This document shows positions 46,771 to 57,999 of a stretch of DNA of 64,000 bases, in pieces. The notes below the pieces were generated by a model. The model searched no databases. It had not been told where the DNA came from and saw nothing but the letters and a program-made list of their open reading frames with translations. Both the position numbers and the translations under genes were made by a program. Each line of letters opens with the position of its first letter. Within the stretch, counting starts at the first letter, position 1. This DNA is from Lepus europaeus (taxonomy: Eukaryota > Chordata > Mammalia > Lagomorpha > Leporidae), in NCBI RefSeq assembly GCF_033115175.1, contig NC_084850.1, positions 1,859,024 to 1,923,023 of the forward strand, read 5' to 3'.

Positions 46771-47317
46771 TGAAGATTAAGTGGGACAATAATAGAACTT
46801 TCTTATAAGGCAAAATTAATTAATGCATGGTAAATATTTAATAAAGATCGTGGGAAAATTGAAAGATAAGTTTACTTGGGCACAGAAATATTTATACATG
46901 ATTCTTGTGAACTTTATAAGGAATCTGTATCTCTAAAACAATTAGTGAGCATATGGTCAATCCTCAAACCTTTTCTTTTTTGGAGTCATGTGTTCATTTG
47001 TTGGCCATTGATTAGACCAACTTGGATGAAGGGAAGAAAAACTGGCTCAATGGAGCAGGCTAGCCTTACCCATAGTTCCCGAGAGGAGTTATGTGATTCT
47101 GGGTGAGGGGAGGAACAGCCATATAGAGGGGTTTCAGAATGTAGATCTGGGAGATCCAGTGTCTGGGATGTGTCCCCCAAGATATCTGCCTCAGGAACAA
47201 GTTCCAGAAGTCCAGTTGATGAGAAAAGGCCTTTTCCTATACAGGCCACAGTTCAGGAAGAGTTTGGAATCCCAAGTAATATACAAACTATTAAGCTCAA
47301 TGAATCATAGTTCATTT

Positions 47318-47635
47318 AAAAGTATTTATTTATTTTTGAAACAGAGTGACACAAACTGACACACACATACACACTCACAGCTGTTACCTGCTGCTTCACT
47401 TCCCAAATGCCTGCACTGGCCAGGGATGGACCAGGGCTGAACCTGGGAGCCAGGAATGCAATCCAAGTCTTCCATGATAGTGGCAGGAACCCAGTCAACT
47501 TGAACCAACACTGCTACTTTCCAGAGTTAGGATTGGCAGGAAGCTGGATTCAGGAGTAGAGTTGGACAATGAACCCAGACACTGTGATGCAGGAAATGGG
47601 CATCCTAACTACTAGGTCAAATAGCCACACCCATA
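47318..47635 (-). mobile_element. C-SINE, antisense
   Basis: 'agtatttatttatttttgaaac', 'ccaagtcttccatgatagtggcagg', 'gcatcctaactactaggtc'. Older subfamily. Confidence 0.82.
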
Positions 47636-47877
47636 GCTCATCTTTAAAGTGTTAATTCACTTTCTTAATTTAGGTTTGGGAATTTGCAAAGCAACTGACC
47701 ACTCATAGATTTTCTTTGGGTAATTGGAGAATATTTTCTGGCATATTCAGTAGGGGTATGAAATATCTGAGTCACATGGAACCACTTTGTCATCTTACCC
47801 TGGGATTTCTAAAGATTTGATTTGGTGTTTTATTGTCATTGTACAATTTATATGTTTCAAACAACTTTTTTTTTTTT

Positions 47878-48522
47878 AGTGGAAGGTAAAATAGCAAGGT
47901 TTATTAGGGAAGGGACATCCATAAGGATGGATGGGCACCTCTCCAGAAAGAGCCCGAGAGGGTGCCCAGTCGCTTGGACTGAGTGTGTGTGGGGTGGTAA
48001 GGAGCGAGGTTACATTCTTGAGTGGAGAGATTACACCTGGCCAGACCAGGCGGGCGGCTCAGCAGAGGCAGAGGGCTGAGCTCGCAGTCCAGTTGAGGCC
48101 AGGGTTTTTAAGGAGATGGGTCTTTGTCTTCACACACTTCCTCCTGAAACAGAGGAATTTATGGCTGAAACATAGGACTTTATGGATGCAAATGTTAAGA
48201 AGTTTCTCCCTGAGTTTTCTCTTGAAGGTCTGAAACAAAGGACTTTATGGATGCAAATGTTATCAGACAGGAGCAAGGGAGCAGGGTGTTTGAGATGCAG
48301 ATACTGGGCTGCACCTGGGAGATTGTGGAAGATTGTCAGGCAGAAGGGGTGGGGACCTCCACCTGGCAGGTTATCAGGTAGAAGGGGGCAGGGCAGGGCA
48401 GGATGTGAATACTGGGCTGCCCCTGAAACACCATTGGGATGACCTTGAGATGCAGCATATGCTGGACATAGATGTCGTTATGTCGCACACACATAAGCTC
48501 ATAACTGACTTCCTACCTAACA
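47878..48522 (-). mobile_element. LTR U3-R segment (no U5) of the retrocopy
   Basis: The right end TGTTAGGTAGG at 48522 matches the solo LTR at 40786. It ends at the R border. There is an internal partial duplication of a 'gaaacaaaggactttatggatgcaaatgtta' unit at about 48154-48260, absent from the solo LTR. Confidence 0.8.
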
Positions 48523-48777
48523 TTCCCTCCCTCAAGAAGCAATACCCAAAATTCTTCTTTGGGATTATGGATGGAGATCCGTTTTCTGTAACTTCTTCAA
48601 AGCTGGCATGTGGGCGTCGAGGGGGATTTGGGTATTTCCTCTTGCTATCTGTCTTATGTGCGACAGTGGCCTTGGAAAGACTGTCCTGCTCGGTCCAGAG
48701 GGCTGCTCAGGTCATCCAGTGGAATGGGCTGGAAGCCTTGTCTGATGACCATTTGGAGTTTGACAGCTTTTAGTCTG

Positions 48778-49080
48778 TTAGAGATAAAACGGAACAAGGG
48801 CATTAAAAACACATGGTCCAAAGAGAAGCAGCAAGATTACAGAAGTTATTGGGTCAATGAGAGGAAATATCCAGGATTTCCATGACCAGATGTCAGGCCA
48901 GAAATCCCAGCCCTGCTTGGCCTGGTCCTGGAGCTGTTTAGCTTTGTCCAGGAAAAGTACAAATTTGGATTTGTATCTGTCTAGTCTGATTGACCCAGAG
49001 ACAACATTCTTCCTGGAATATAGCACAGATACCTCCTGGAGCAGCAGTTAGCATGTCCAATATTTCTTTCTTTCATAACC
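48778..49080 (-). pseudogene. Class I ERV env transmembrane remnant
   Basis: Between about 49065 and 48990 one frame encodes a retroviral CX6CC motif (CAIFQEECC). The membrane anchor and tail (QGWDFWPDIWSWK, then IDPITSVILLLLFGPC) are open in a different frame down to the stop at 48778. A frame break therefore separates them. Surface subunit, fusion peptide and immunosuppressive domain are absent because the copy is 5'-truncated. Not functional. Family: gammaretrovirus-like env, by eye. Confidence 0.75.
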
Positions 49081-49109
49081 TTTTGTGACTTCCTCAAACA
49101 ACTTTTATG

Positions 49110-49315
49110 CAAGCTGTTAGTCCACGCTGAACTAACGGATGGCTCCCCTTTACTTTATATTCAAATTCTCAGGGAAGTTTTTATAGCAGCAGCCTTACAT
49201 TTATACAGCAGTCAGCTCAGATGTTGAAGTGAACATGGCACTACTTCAAATAGAGTACAGGGTAAAATATAGCATTGGTTCATGTTTTTGGTTTGGTATA
49301 ATGAGGTATAGAGGA
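49110..49315. other. Unassigned DNA right of the retrocopy
   Basis: No gene or clear repeat seen. Confidence 0.3.
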
Positions 49316-49319
49316 TCCA

Positions 49320-50400
49320 TGGATTTTAATTTTTTGGTTACACAATGAACTCATCTTGTAATTCAATTTTCCACAAAATTTTTAAGTGCTCTTATCACAT
49401 ATATGCTTTGCAAATATTTTCTCCCACTTTGCGGGGTGTCTTCATTTTCTTGATAGTGTGTTTTAATGTAAAAACATTTTAATCTTGATTAAGTCCAATT
49501 CATTTATTATTTATTTTATAGCTTATGTTTATGGTATGATGTGTAAGAAATCATTTTCAAATCTATTTTGTTTTAATCCATTTTGTCCTGCAAGATTGTA
49601 TGGTTTTAGCTCTTATATTTACTTCTTTGTTTCACTTGGAGTTAATTTTTGAGTATTCACTAGTTTTAGTACCCTTGTGAAAAGTCAACTGATGATATAT
49701 GTATGGGTTTATTTCTAGTTTTTCAATTCTTTTTTCCATTGAACTATATGTCTAATGTTATGCCAGCACCACAATGTTTTTGTTTTAAATTTGTAGTATA
49801 TTTGGAAATCAGGAAGTTTGAGTCTTCCAATTTGGTTCTTTTTCAATACTATTTTTACCATGAGTTCCCTTGAATTTCCATAAACATTTCAGGATTGGCA
49901 TTTCTATTTCTACCAGAAAAAAGATTGTTGAGATTCTGATAAGGATTGAATTGAATCTGGAGATCACTTTGGGTAGTATGGGCAATTTAACATATTAAAT
50001 TCATAAACGTAGGATGTGTTTCCATATATTAGTGTCTTCTTTAGTTTCTTTTACCAGTGGTTTACACTTTTCAATGTAAAAGTCTTGATTCTTTTTATGT
50101 TTTTACAAATGGAATTGTTTACTTTATTTCCTCCTAGGATTGCACATTATTAGTATATATAAATCTAATTTTCATGTGTTAATCTTGTAACCTACACATT
50201 TTTCCAATTCAATTATTAGCTTTACCGCTTTTGAGAGGGTTATTTGAGATTTTGTCAATATAGGATAGTGTCATTTTTTATAGAGAGGTTTTTACTTATT
50301 TCTGTCCTATTTGGGTACCTTGTTTTCCTTTTTCTTGCTCAACTGTTCTGGCTAGAACTTGCAGTATTGTATTAAGGCTCTATAGTGACAGAATTGATAG
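49320..50400 (-). repeat. Old L1 3' UTR/ORF2, antisense
   Basis: Long AT-rich sequence with reversed L1 phrases ('ttgtcctgcaagattgtatggttttagctc', 'ggaaatcaggaagtttgagtcttcc', 'ctgttctggctagaacttgcagtattgtattaa'). It resumes at 51720 after inserted DNA. Confidence 0.75.
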
Positions 50401-50945
50401 CTTATATAGATAAGTGAAGGAAGATTTATTAGAAGAATTGACTCTTGTGATTATGGCAGCTGAGGAGTTTCATGACAGGCCATCTGCAGGCTGGGACTCT
50501 GGGATGCCAGTAGCATGGCTCATTATGAGTCTAAGGGCCTCAGAGCCGGGAAATCTGAGAGTATAAATCTCAGTTCAAGGCTGAAAGTCTAAGTAGCAGT
50601 AAAGGGACCACTGGTAAAAGTCTTGGAGTCCGAATATCTGAGGTTTGGAATTCTGACACTCAAGGCAGAGATTGAGTGCATCAAGTATGTTCCAGCTCTC
50701 AGAGATCCATTTGCCTTATTTAGACCCCCAGTCAGATGATTATGCCTGTACACATTGAGGCTGGGTCTTCCTACTTAGTCCACTCAGAATCACATAATAA
50801 TCTCATTTGGAAACACCCTCACACACACACCCAAATAATGATTTTCCAGGTTTGTGAGCATTCCTTAATCCAGTCAAGTTGACACCAAAAATCAACCATC
50901 ACAAGTGTCATATTGAATATAAATGACAAAAACCAGATTCATTAC
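50400..50945. other. Insert within old L1, unassigned
   Basis: No coding potential. Moderately unique-looking sequence separating the two L1 parts. Could be an old LTR; nothing decisive. Confidence 0.25.
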
Positions 50946-50949
50946 CTGC

Positions 50950-51265
50950 TGTTTTTTTTTTAAAAAATATATATTTATTTGAGAGACAGAGAGGGAGCAA
51001 GCTCCCATTCACTGTGAAACACTCCCCAGATGTCCACAATGGCCAAGACTGAGCTGAACCAAATCTGGAAGCTGGGAACTCAGTTCAGGTCTCTCATGTG
51101 GGTTGCAAGAATACACTTATTTCAACCACTCATTCTACTTCACAGAGTGTATATTAACAGGAAGGTGGAGTCGGGAGCAAAGCTGGGCATTGAACCAAGG
51201 CGCTCTGATATGAGCTGTGGGCATCTAGTGTCTTAACTGCTAGTCCAAATACCTGTACTTGATCT
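50950..51265 (-). mobile_element. C-SINE, antisense
   Basis: 'aaaaatatatatttatttgagagacagagag', 'tccccagatgtccacaatggcc', 'gggcattgaaccaaggcgctctgatatg'. Old subfamily. Confidence 0.8.
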
Positions 51266-51410
51266 TAGAGGGAGAACTTTCAGTTTCTAATATTGAATAT
51301 GTTGTTAATTGTGGGTTTTCAGAAATGTCTTATGTTGAGGAAGTTTCTCTGTTTTATTCCTAGTTTGTTGAGTGTTTTTTTTTTTTTTTGTCATAAAAAA
51401 TGTTGACTTT

Positions 51411-51718
51411 AGGGGCCGGCACTGTGGCACAGTGGATTAATGCCCTGATCTGAAGCACTAACATCCCATATGGGAGCCAGTTATAGTCCCGGCTGCTCCA
51501 CTTCCAATCCAGCTCTCTGCTATGGCCTGGGAAAGCAGCGGAGGATGGCTCAAGTCCTTGGGCCCATGCACCCACATGGAAGACCTGAAGAAGCTCCTGG
51601 CTCCTGACTTTGGATTGGCGCAGCTCCGGCTACTGCGGCCAATTGGGAAGTGAACCAGTGGATGGAAGACCTATCTCTCTGTTTCTACTTCTCTCTGTAA
51701 CTCTGTCTTTTTTAAAAA
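51411..51718 (+). mobile_element. C-SINE, sense
   Basis: Near-complete: 'ggggccggcactgtggcacagtgg', 'cactaacatcccatatgggagcc', 'ctctctgctatggcctgggaaagcag', CT tract, poly(A)-like end. Confidence 0.93.
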
Positions 51719-51719
51719 A

Positions 51720-52195
51720 GTTGACTTTTGTAAAATTTATTTTCCATGTAAATTGAGATGATCATTTTTCCCCTCCAGCTTCAACCTGTCAATAATTTGT
51801 ATTACATTGATAGATTTTTCATGATTTGAACCAATCCTGAATTCCTAGGATAAGTTCTACCTGGTCATGATATATATTCTTTTTAATATGCTACTGAGTT
51901 TTTGCTAGTATTTTGTTGAGGATTTTTGCATCTGTATTTATATGTTGGCTTGTAGTTTTCTTTTATCACCTGGATTCGGTATCAGGGTAGTGCTGAGTTA
52001 AGAGAAGGATTTAAGCAGTACTCCATATTTTTCTATTTTCTAGAAGAGTTTGAAAAATGGTGTCAGTTCTTCAATGATTGGCAGAATTCTTCAGTCAGAG
52101 GAGTTAGTTCTATATTCCTCTTTGTTGAGATATTTTTGATTACTGATTCAATTTCTTTACTTATTAAATATCTATTAGACTTTACTCTTTTTAAA
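51720..52195 (-). repeat. Old L1 ORF2, antisense (continuation)
   Basis: 'ttgaaccaatcctgaattcctagg', 'tctgtatttatatgttggcttgtag' and 'ttctagaagagtttgaaaaatgg' are reversed L1 reverse-transcriptase-region phrases. Confidence 0.8.
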
Positions 52196-52203
52196 AATAT
52201 TTT

Positions 52204-52525
52204 AAGGGGCTGGCGCCGTGGCTCACTTGGTTAATCCTCCGCCTGCAGCACCGACATCCCATATGGGTGCCGGGTTCTAGTCCTGATTGCTTCTCTTCCA
52301 GTCCCGCTCTCTGCTGTGGCCTGGGAAGGCAGTGGCAGTGGCAGTGGCAGTGCTTGGGCCCTGCACCCACATGGGAGACCAGGAGGAAGTACCCAGCTCC
52401 TGGCTTCGGATCAGCACAGCGCCGGCTGTGGCGGCCATTTGGGGAGTGAACCAATGGAAGGAAGACCTTTCTCTCTATCTCCCTCTCTCACTGTCTGTAA
52501 CTCTACCTGTCAAATAAATAAAAGA
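52204..52525 (+). mobile_element. C-SINE, sense, young GC-rich subfamily
   Basis: 'ggggctggcgccgtggctcac', 'cctccgcctgcagcaccg', an expanded GGCAGT hexamer run (about 52328-52352), a CT tract and 'caaataaataaaag'. Confidence 0.93.
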
Positions 52526-52535
52526 AATATTTTAA

Positions 52536-53020
52536 GATTTTGCAATTTTTAAAATTTTGTCATATTCATTTCATATGTAGATATTGCATACATATACATG
52601 TTTTTCTTAAAAACAGGGATATTAATATCACATAATGTGCTATTCATTACGCTGATCATAAAATGCGGAAAGAAGGGTACATTATTATTATTATGTAGGT
52701 GGAATAATTCAGTGAAGAAAATATTTATAACTACCTATATACCAAATAATAGGACATCTATACATCTTTGTATTATTTCTCTATACATTAACTTCCATGC
52801 ATGAAACAAAACATGTGGTATTTGTCTTTCTGTGTCTGGTTTATTTCACTCAGCAAAATGATCTCTAGTCCTATCCATTTGGCCACAAATGTCAGGATTT
52901 AAATTCTTTTTTATGGATGAGTAATATTCCATCATGCAAATATGCCACATTTGCTTCTTGACTTCGTTTAGTAGTGCGTATGTTTCCAGGAATTAGCCCA
53001 CTCATATCCTTTATCCATTT
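52536..53020 (-). repeat. Old L1 3' end, antisense
   Basis: 'ggtttatttcactcagcaaaatgatctc' and 'ttatggatgagtaatattccatcatg' are characteristic reversed L1 3' end phrases. Confidence 0.8.
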
Positions 53021-53024
53021 TTTT

Positions 53025-53345
53025 AAAAGATTGATTTATTTATTTGAAAGTCAGAGTTACATAGAGAGAGAAGGAGAGGCAGAGAGAGAGGTCTTCCATC
53101 TGCTTGTTTACTCCCCAGCTGGCCGCCATAGCTAGAGCTGTACCGATCCGAAGCCAGGAGCTTTTTCTGGGTCCCCCACACCAGTGCAGGGGCCCAAGGA
53201 CTTGGGCCATCTTCTATTACCTTCCCAGGCCATAGCAGAGAGCTGGATTGGGAGTGGAGCAGTTGGGACTTGAATTGGCGCCCATGTGGGATGCTGATAC
53301 TGCAGGTGCTGGATTTACCAGCTGCACCACACACAAGCCCCCCTT
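53025..53345 (-). mobile_element. C-SINE, antisense
   Basis: 'aaaagattgatttatttatttg', 'cccaggccatagcagagagctgg', 'gctgcaccacacacaagccccc'. Confidence 0.92.
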
Positions 53346-53586
53346 TATTCATTCTTAAAACAACTTTTATTCACATTGCACCATGTGCAGGCGCTGTGCA
53401 TGTACACCAGTCATATGTTCTACTCCTGAGAAAGTGAAAATTTAGTAGAAACAGTGAAGATGAAATAAGGTCATCCAATAGAGTGTGATGCTGCCATATA
53501 GATAAGGGAGACTTCTAAATCAAGTTTAGGGGTTTAGAAAGAAGATTGGGTGGCTGGAGTAGGGGTTATTTGAAATTTTAATTTTC

Positions 53587-53686
53587 TCTTTTTTTTAAGG
53601 GAAAAGGTTTATTGTCAAGTGTGGGAAACCTGACAGACTGTTTCCCCATGCACAGAGAGAACAGCAGCCTGTACTGGGAGAACAGG
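53587..53686 (-). mobile_element. Short retrocopied LTR RNA with TSD
   Basis: The 11-base repeat ttttaattttc lies at 53576-53586 and 53687-53697. The 100-base insert carries a poly(T), then 'aagggaaaaggtttattg' and 'gggaaacctgacagactg', matching the R end of the copy at 38348-38644. AATAAA is at 53613-53608. Confidence 0.65.
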
Positions 53687-53699
53687 TTTTAATTTTCAT

Positions 53700-54465
53700 T
53701 CTTTCATGTCTTTTTATCAACCCTACCTTAATCTATAAACAAGTATTATATTCAGAGTAAAATATTAAATGTAACCAATTTTCAATACCTTCATATTTTT
53801 TCATTCTGATCTACTCATCATTATATTCTAGGTGAATGGACTGCTAAAATAATCTGTAGCTGGTTCCTATACATTTGATCTTGTCTTTTGTACTAAATAT
53901 CACAGATTAGCTCATGGGACACTATTCCAACCTCAATTATTGTATCCTTTACTAGATGATAGAGATTGGGAAGTTAAAGGCTATATTTCCCAAGCCCCCC
54001 TCCTCCTGAATTCCACAAGTGACATAGCCTTTGCCAAGCAGAGGACCCTGTGTGTGATAAGGAAGGAGAGTGAAGCAGAGTCCCTGCTTTTGCTTCTGAG
54101 GTTTTTGTTAATGAGTATGGTTTTGGAAGCTTTTGTGTCTTTTGCATTAGCAATAACAAAATTTCCAAGACACAGTTTCTGGTTTTGTGTGTATCAAAAG
54201 GTAGGTCCACTTTGCTTATGTAGATGGAAAAAGAAGCCTGTGATATTGAAGCCAATATTTATGATGATCTTAGAAAAGGCAGTGTGGTCCTGGAACCAGT
54301 TATTGGAGTAGTGGCTTCCTGATTGTCCTGATGGTGCCAATTATGTGGTGTTTTTCTGGAAAACAGTTTTGCAAATTCAGCCTAGAGTCTTTTCTTCTGA
54401 TCCTTTCAACAATTTTGTAAGCACCTAATTCTTTCTGCTTAAATTGGCTAAAGTGGTTTCTGTTG
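53700..54465. other. Intergenic DNA, no gene seen
   Basis: A 123-codon open frame (53940-54311) shows no recognisable domain and no splice context. Not called as a gene. Confidence 0.3.
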
Positions 54466-54469
54466 CTGT

Positions 54470-54950
54470 AACAGAACTCTACACACTACTCTACACAGAA
54501 GTGAAAGGAAATGTTTAAAAATGAAACCTGATCTTAACTTCTTTTCTCAAAACCTTCCAATGGCTTCCCTGTGTCTCTTGCAATAAAAGTCAAACCCCTA
54601 ATACCTTTCTACTCTCCCTTGGCTCACTTCACTGAAACTCGCCTCCTGGCTTTCCTCAAATATATCTCAGGGCCGGGCATTTTCTGTTCTCTGTACCAGG
54701 AATACTCTTCCTCCGGATAGGTGCATGGTTCAAATTTCTACTTCATGCCAACCATTTTCTTTTAACCTAAGTATAGCCTGACCCCAGCGTTTATGATATT
54801 TCTCTTGATTTTCTGCAGTGCATGCATCATTCTCTGAGCTCATCTTGTTTATTTGATTTTTTTGGGTGCATCATCTGTCTCTCATTTTATAAGCCTCTAT
54901 CATGTATTCAGCCCAGCACTTGGCATTATATGATAGGAATAAAAAGGGAA
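54470..54950 (+). repeat. L2-like LINE
   Basis: 'ccttccaatggcttccctgtgtctc', 'accaggaatactcttcctcc' and 'cagcccagcacttggcattatatg' are L2 3' region phrases in order. Confidence 0.6.
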
Positions 54951-55069
54951 AAGCCATAGACTACCTGCAAAGAAGGAGGGTGGATGACATATGGGAGAGG
55001 TAAGAGGCCAGAAGGACAGAGAATCAGACAGCACAGCATCAATGAATAGCAGACTCTGAAGTGCTTTGA

Positions 55070-55308
55070 GGTGTGGGTGTTTGGCTCAGTCAGTGATTAA
55101 GATGCAGCTTGGGTTACTTGCATCTCATTTTGGAGTGCCTTTGTTTGAGCATTAGCTCCACTTCCAATTCCAGTTTCCTGCTACTGTGTACCCTGGGAGG
55201 CATCAGGTTGTGGCTCAAGTACTTGAGTCTCTGCTACCTATGTGGGAGACCTGGATTGAGTTCCCAGACCAGCCCCAGCTGTTTGGGAGGAATGAATAAC
55301 AGCTGGGA

Positions 55309-55345
<37 letters not shown>
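55070..55345 (+). mobile_element. C-SINE, sense (diverged)
   Basis: 'gctactgtgtaccctgggaggca', 'tgtgggagacctggattgag', a (CT)n run at about 55311-55338 and 'cataaagaaataaag'. Confidence 0.78.
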
Positions 55346-55379
55346 AAATAAAGTATTTTGAATCTAGGGCAGAATTCAA

Positions 55380-56560
55380 CATACAAATATCAGCAGCTGC
55401 CAAGCCACGGAACCTTATTTCTACCCCAACTTGGGCTTCAAGTGGCTTAAGCTAGTGTTCTCATTGCTGCTAGCCACTGTCGTGTTCACTGTAGTGCGGT
55501 GAATTTATAACCATTAATTTCATTTGGATCCTGAACACTGCTTAGCATTCCTACTCTCTTCCTTTAGTCACTTGTCTCATCTTCTCTCCACAATATTTTC
55601 TTGGCGTATATATACTCCTTGAGCACTCTCTCCCACAGAAGATGACATTATCCTCGTACTCCATGAAGAAAACAGAGAATTCCAAATTGGAATCTTTGTT
55701 TCCTGTCACCAAACCTCCAGCTGCCTGCATCAATCTTCAGCCTCCTATCCTTCAGGCAGAATTTTTACAGGGAAAGTATTGTTGGAGTCACTTACTGGCT
55801 ATGACTGGGCTCATCTAAGAATGTAACATGGTGCATTTGTCCACATGACCAAATTTTATTTTTGGACTGTACTGATCCAATGTTTTTATTACTATAATCA
55901 GAATCGAAGGAAATACCAAGTACTGCAATGTTAATTCTCCATACTCCTGATCCCCTGCATTGGAATCTCCCAATGTACTTATTCAAAATGAAGATTTCCT
56001 CTACCTGCCTCATCCTCTATTAGGGATGCCTCCAAATATTCTGCAATTTAATAATATTTCCATAAAATACTTTTTATGTACATATAGTTTTAGGAGCCAC
56101 TGATACTGACCATAGACTGTTTGTTCAGTGAAAGTTTTGGAATGGGTCGTTTGTCACAAATAAAGGTAGACTTGCTTACATTGTAGAAGTAGTTCCTTAA
56201 AAGATAAGGCCAAACACAAACCAGGGGAGTTCTCTTGGATAATCTTTTCATGAGACAAATTTAGGTAACTTCATTATCATCAAAATACACACACACATCC
56301 TGTTGTAATGCATGGAGGAACATATTAGTCCTTGACCTCAACACTTTAAAGTATTCAACTATGGGAATATCATAGCATCACACAATATTTAAGCCATTCT
56401 TGTGAAATATAATACACCTACAGAAAATTGCATGGAGAATGTAACTTATATGGTGTTAGGAAAATATATAAGGTGGGCATTCATGTATCCACTATTCAAT
56501 CAAAGAGAACATCTAAGCCCCTAGAAACCCCTCGTGTTCTTTATCAATATTAACCTCCTA
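55380..56560. other. Intergenic DNA, no gene seen
   Basis: No coding exon or recent repeat recognised. Possibly old LTR or L1 sequence beyond recognition. Confidence 0.3.
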
Positions 56561-56580
56561 GTTACTGTGTATGGTCTTTT

Positions 56581-56744
56581 TTATTTTTTTTAATTTTTAT
56601 TTAATGAATATAAATTTCCAAAATATAGCTTATGGATTACAATGGCTTTCCCCCCCTATAACTACCCTCCCACCCGCAACCTTCCCCTTTCCAGCTCCCT
56701 CTCCCCTTCCATTCACATCAAGATTCATTTTCAATTCTCTTTAT
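56581..56744 (-). mobile_element. Lagomorph L1 3' terminus only, antisense, with TSD
   Basis: The 15-base repeat tgtgtatggtctttt is at 56566-56580 and 56745-56759. The insert is only about 164 bp: poly(T) plus the reversed L1 tail and C-rich 3' UTR. Confidence 0.92.
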
Positions 56745-56759
56745 TGTGTATGGTCTTTT

Positions 56760-57296
56760 AATATGCTTGTTTTTAACTTTGTAAAAATGGCATCATGCTG
56801 TAAATATTCTTGTGTTTGGTTTCTTTGAATATTATGCTTGAAAGATTCATCCAGTTTATTGTATGTGGCTAGTTGTCCATTTTCTTTTCTGTATGATATG
56901 ATACCAAATTTTGTATACACATTCAACTAGCTTCGGAATTTGGACCATATCCAGTTTGGGACTATTATAAACAATGCATTTTTGGGTCTTCTGGTGCAAG
57001 TGTGCATGGGATTCTCTAGGCTAAGAGCCTAGGTGTGGTATTACTGGGTCTCTGGGTATTTTTAAACTTATAGGATATTAACACAGAGTGTTTGTACTTA
57101 TTTCTAAATATTTATTAGTTTCCTTTAATCCATAGGTTACCTATTAATATATTATTTTGATTTCAGACATTTTTAAATGTTATTATTATGTTATTGACTT
57201 CTGCATAAGCAGTATGGTCAGAGAGCCTAGTTTTTATGATACTTATTCTTTTGGATTTACTGACACATCATTTTTTCCCAATTCATGTTCTATTTC
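56760..57296 (-). repeat. Old L1, antisense
   Basis: 'catccagtttattgtatgtggctagttgtcc' and 'ggactattataaacaatgcatttttggg' are reversed old L1 3' phrases. It hosts the younger L1 at 56581 and is followed by others. Confidence 0.7.
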
Positions 57297-57615
57297 TTTT
57301 TTTTTCTTTTTTTAAAATTTTATTTAGTAAATATAAATTGCCAAAGTACAGCTTATGAATTACAATGACTTCCCCCCATAACTTCCCTCCCACCTGCAAC
57401 CCTCCCCTTTCCCGCTCCCTCTCCCCTTCCATTCACATCAAGATTCATTTTCAATTCTCTTTATATACAGAAGATCAGTTCAGTATATATTAAGCAAATA
57501 TTTCAACAGTTTGCCCCCACATAGAAACACAAAGTGAAAAATACTGTTGGAGTACTAGTTATAACATTAAATAACAGTGTACAGCACATTAAAGACAGAG
57601 ATCCTACATGATATT
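57297..57615 (-). mobile_element. Lagomorph L1 3' end, antisense
   Basis: Same reversed 3' end as at 25.2 kb ('gaattacaatgacttcccccc', 'cattcacatcaagattcattttc'), 5'-truncated after about 310 bp. Confidence 0.88.
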
Positions 57616-57637
57616 TTTTACAAATTAATTAATTTTC

Positions 57638-57985
57638 TTTTTTTTTTAACTTTTATTTAATAAATATAAATTTCCAACGTACAGCTTATGGATTACAATG
57701 GCTTCCCCCTCCCATAACTTCCCTCCCACCCGCAACCCTCCCCTCTCCCACTCCCCTTCCATTCACATCAAGATTCATTTTCAATTCTCTTTGTATACAG
57801 AAGATCAATTTAGTATATATTAAGTAAAGATTTCAATAGTTTGCACCCACATAGAAACACAAAGTGAAACATACTGTTTGAGTACTAGTTATAGCATTAA
57901 ATCACAATGTACAGCACATTAAGGACAGAGATCCCACTTGAGGAGCAAGTGCACAGTGACTCCTGTTGTTGACCCAACAAATTGG
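57638..57985 (-). mobile_element. Lagomorph L1 3' end, antisense
   Basis: A further copy of about 345 bp, ending at 'gttgacccaacaaattgg'. It lies directly beside the next copy. Confidence 0.88.
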
Positions 57986-57999
57986 TTTTTTTTTTAACT

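Larger units (their letters stand above)
47857..49106 (-). mobile_element. Retrocopied ERV env-LTR transcript with poly(A) and TSD
   Basis: The 13-base repeat tcaaacaactttt lies at 47857-47869 and 49094-49106. Read on the minus strand, the insert contains the 3' part of a retroviral env, a polypurine tract, an LTR start (TGTTAGGTAGG), U3 and R. AATAAA (47905-47900) follows, then 22 bases later a run of A (47877-47866). U5 is absent. In the solo LTR at 40067 the sequence continues past the same point (agtgg) to a normal GGTAACA end. This is the structure of a polyadenylated viral RNA inserted by L1 machinery, not of an integrated provirus. Confidence 0.82.

Noticed and set aside
53940-54311. 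123-codon open frame
   Set aside because: No domain, no splice context, AT-rich codon use like the surrounding noncoding DNA.
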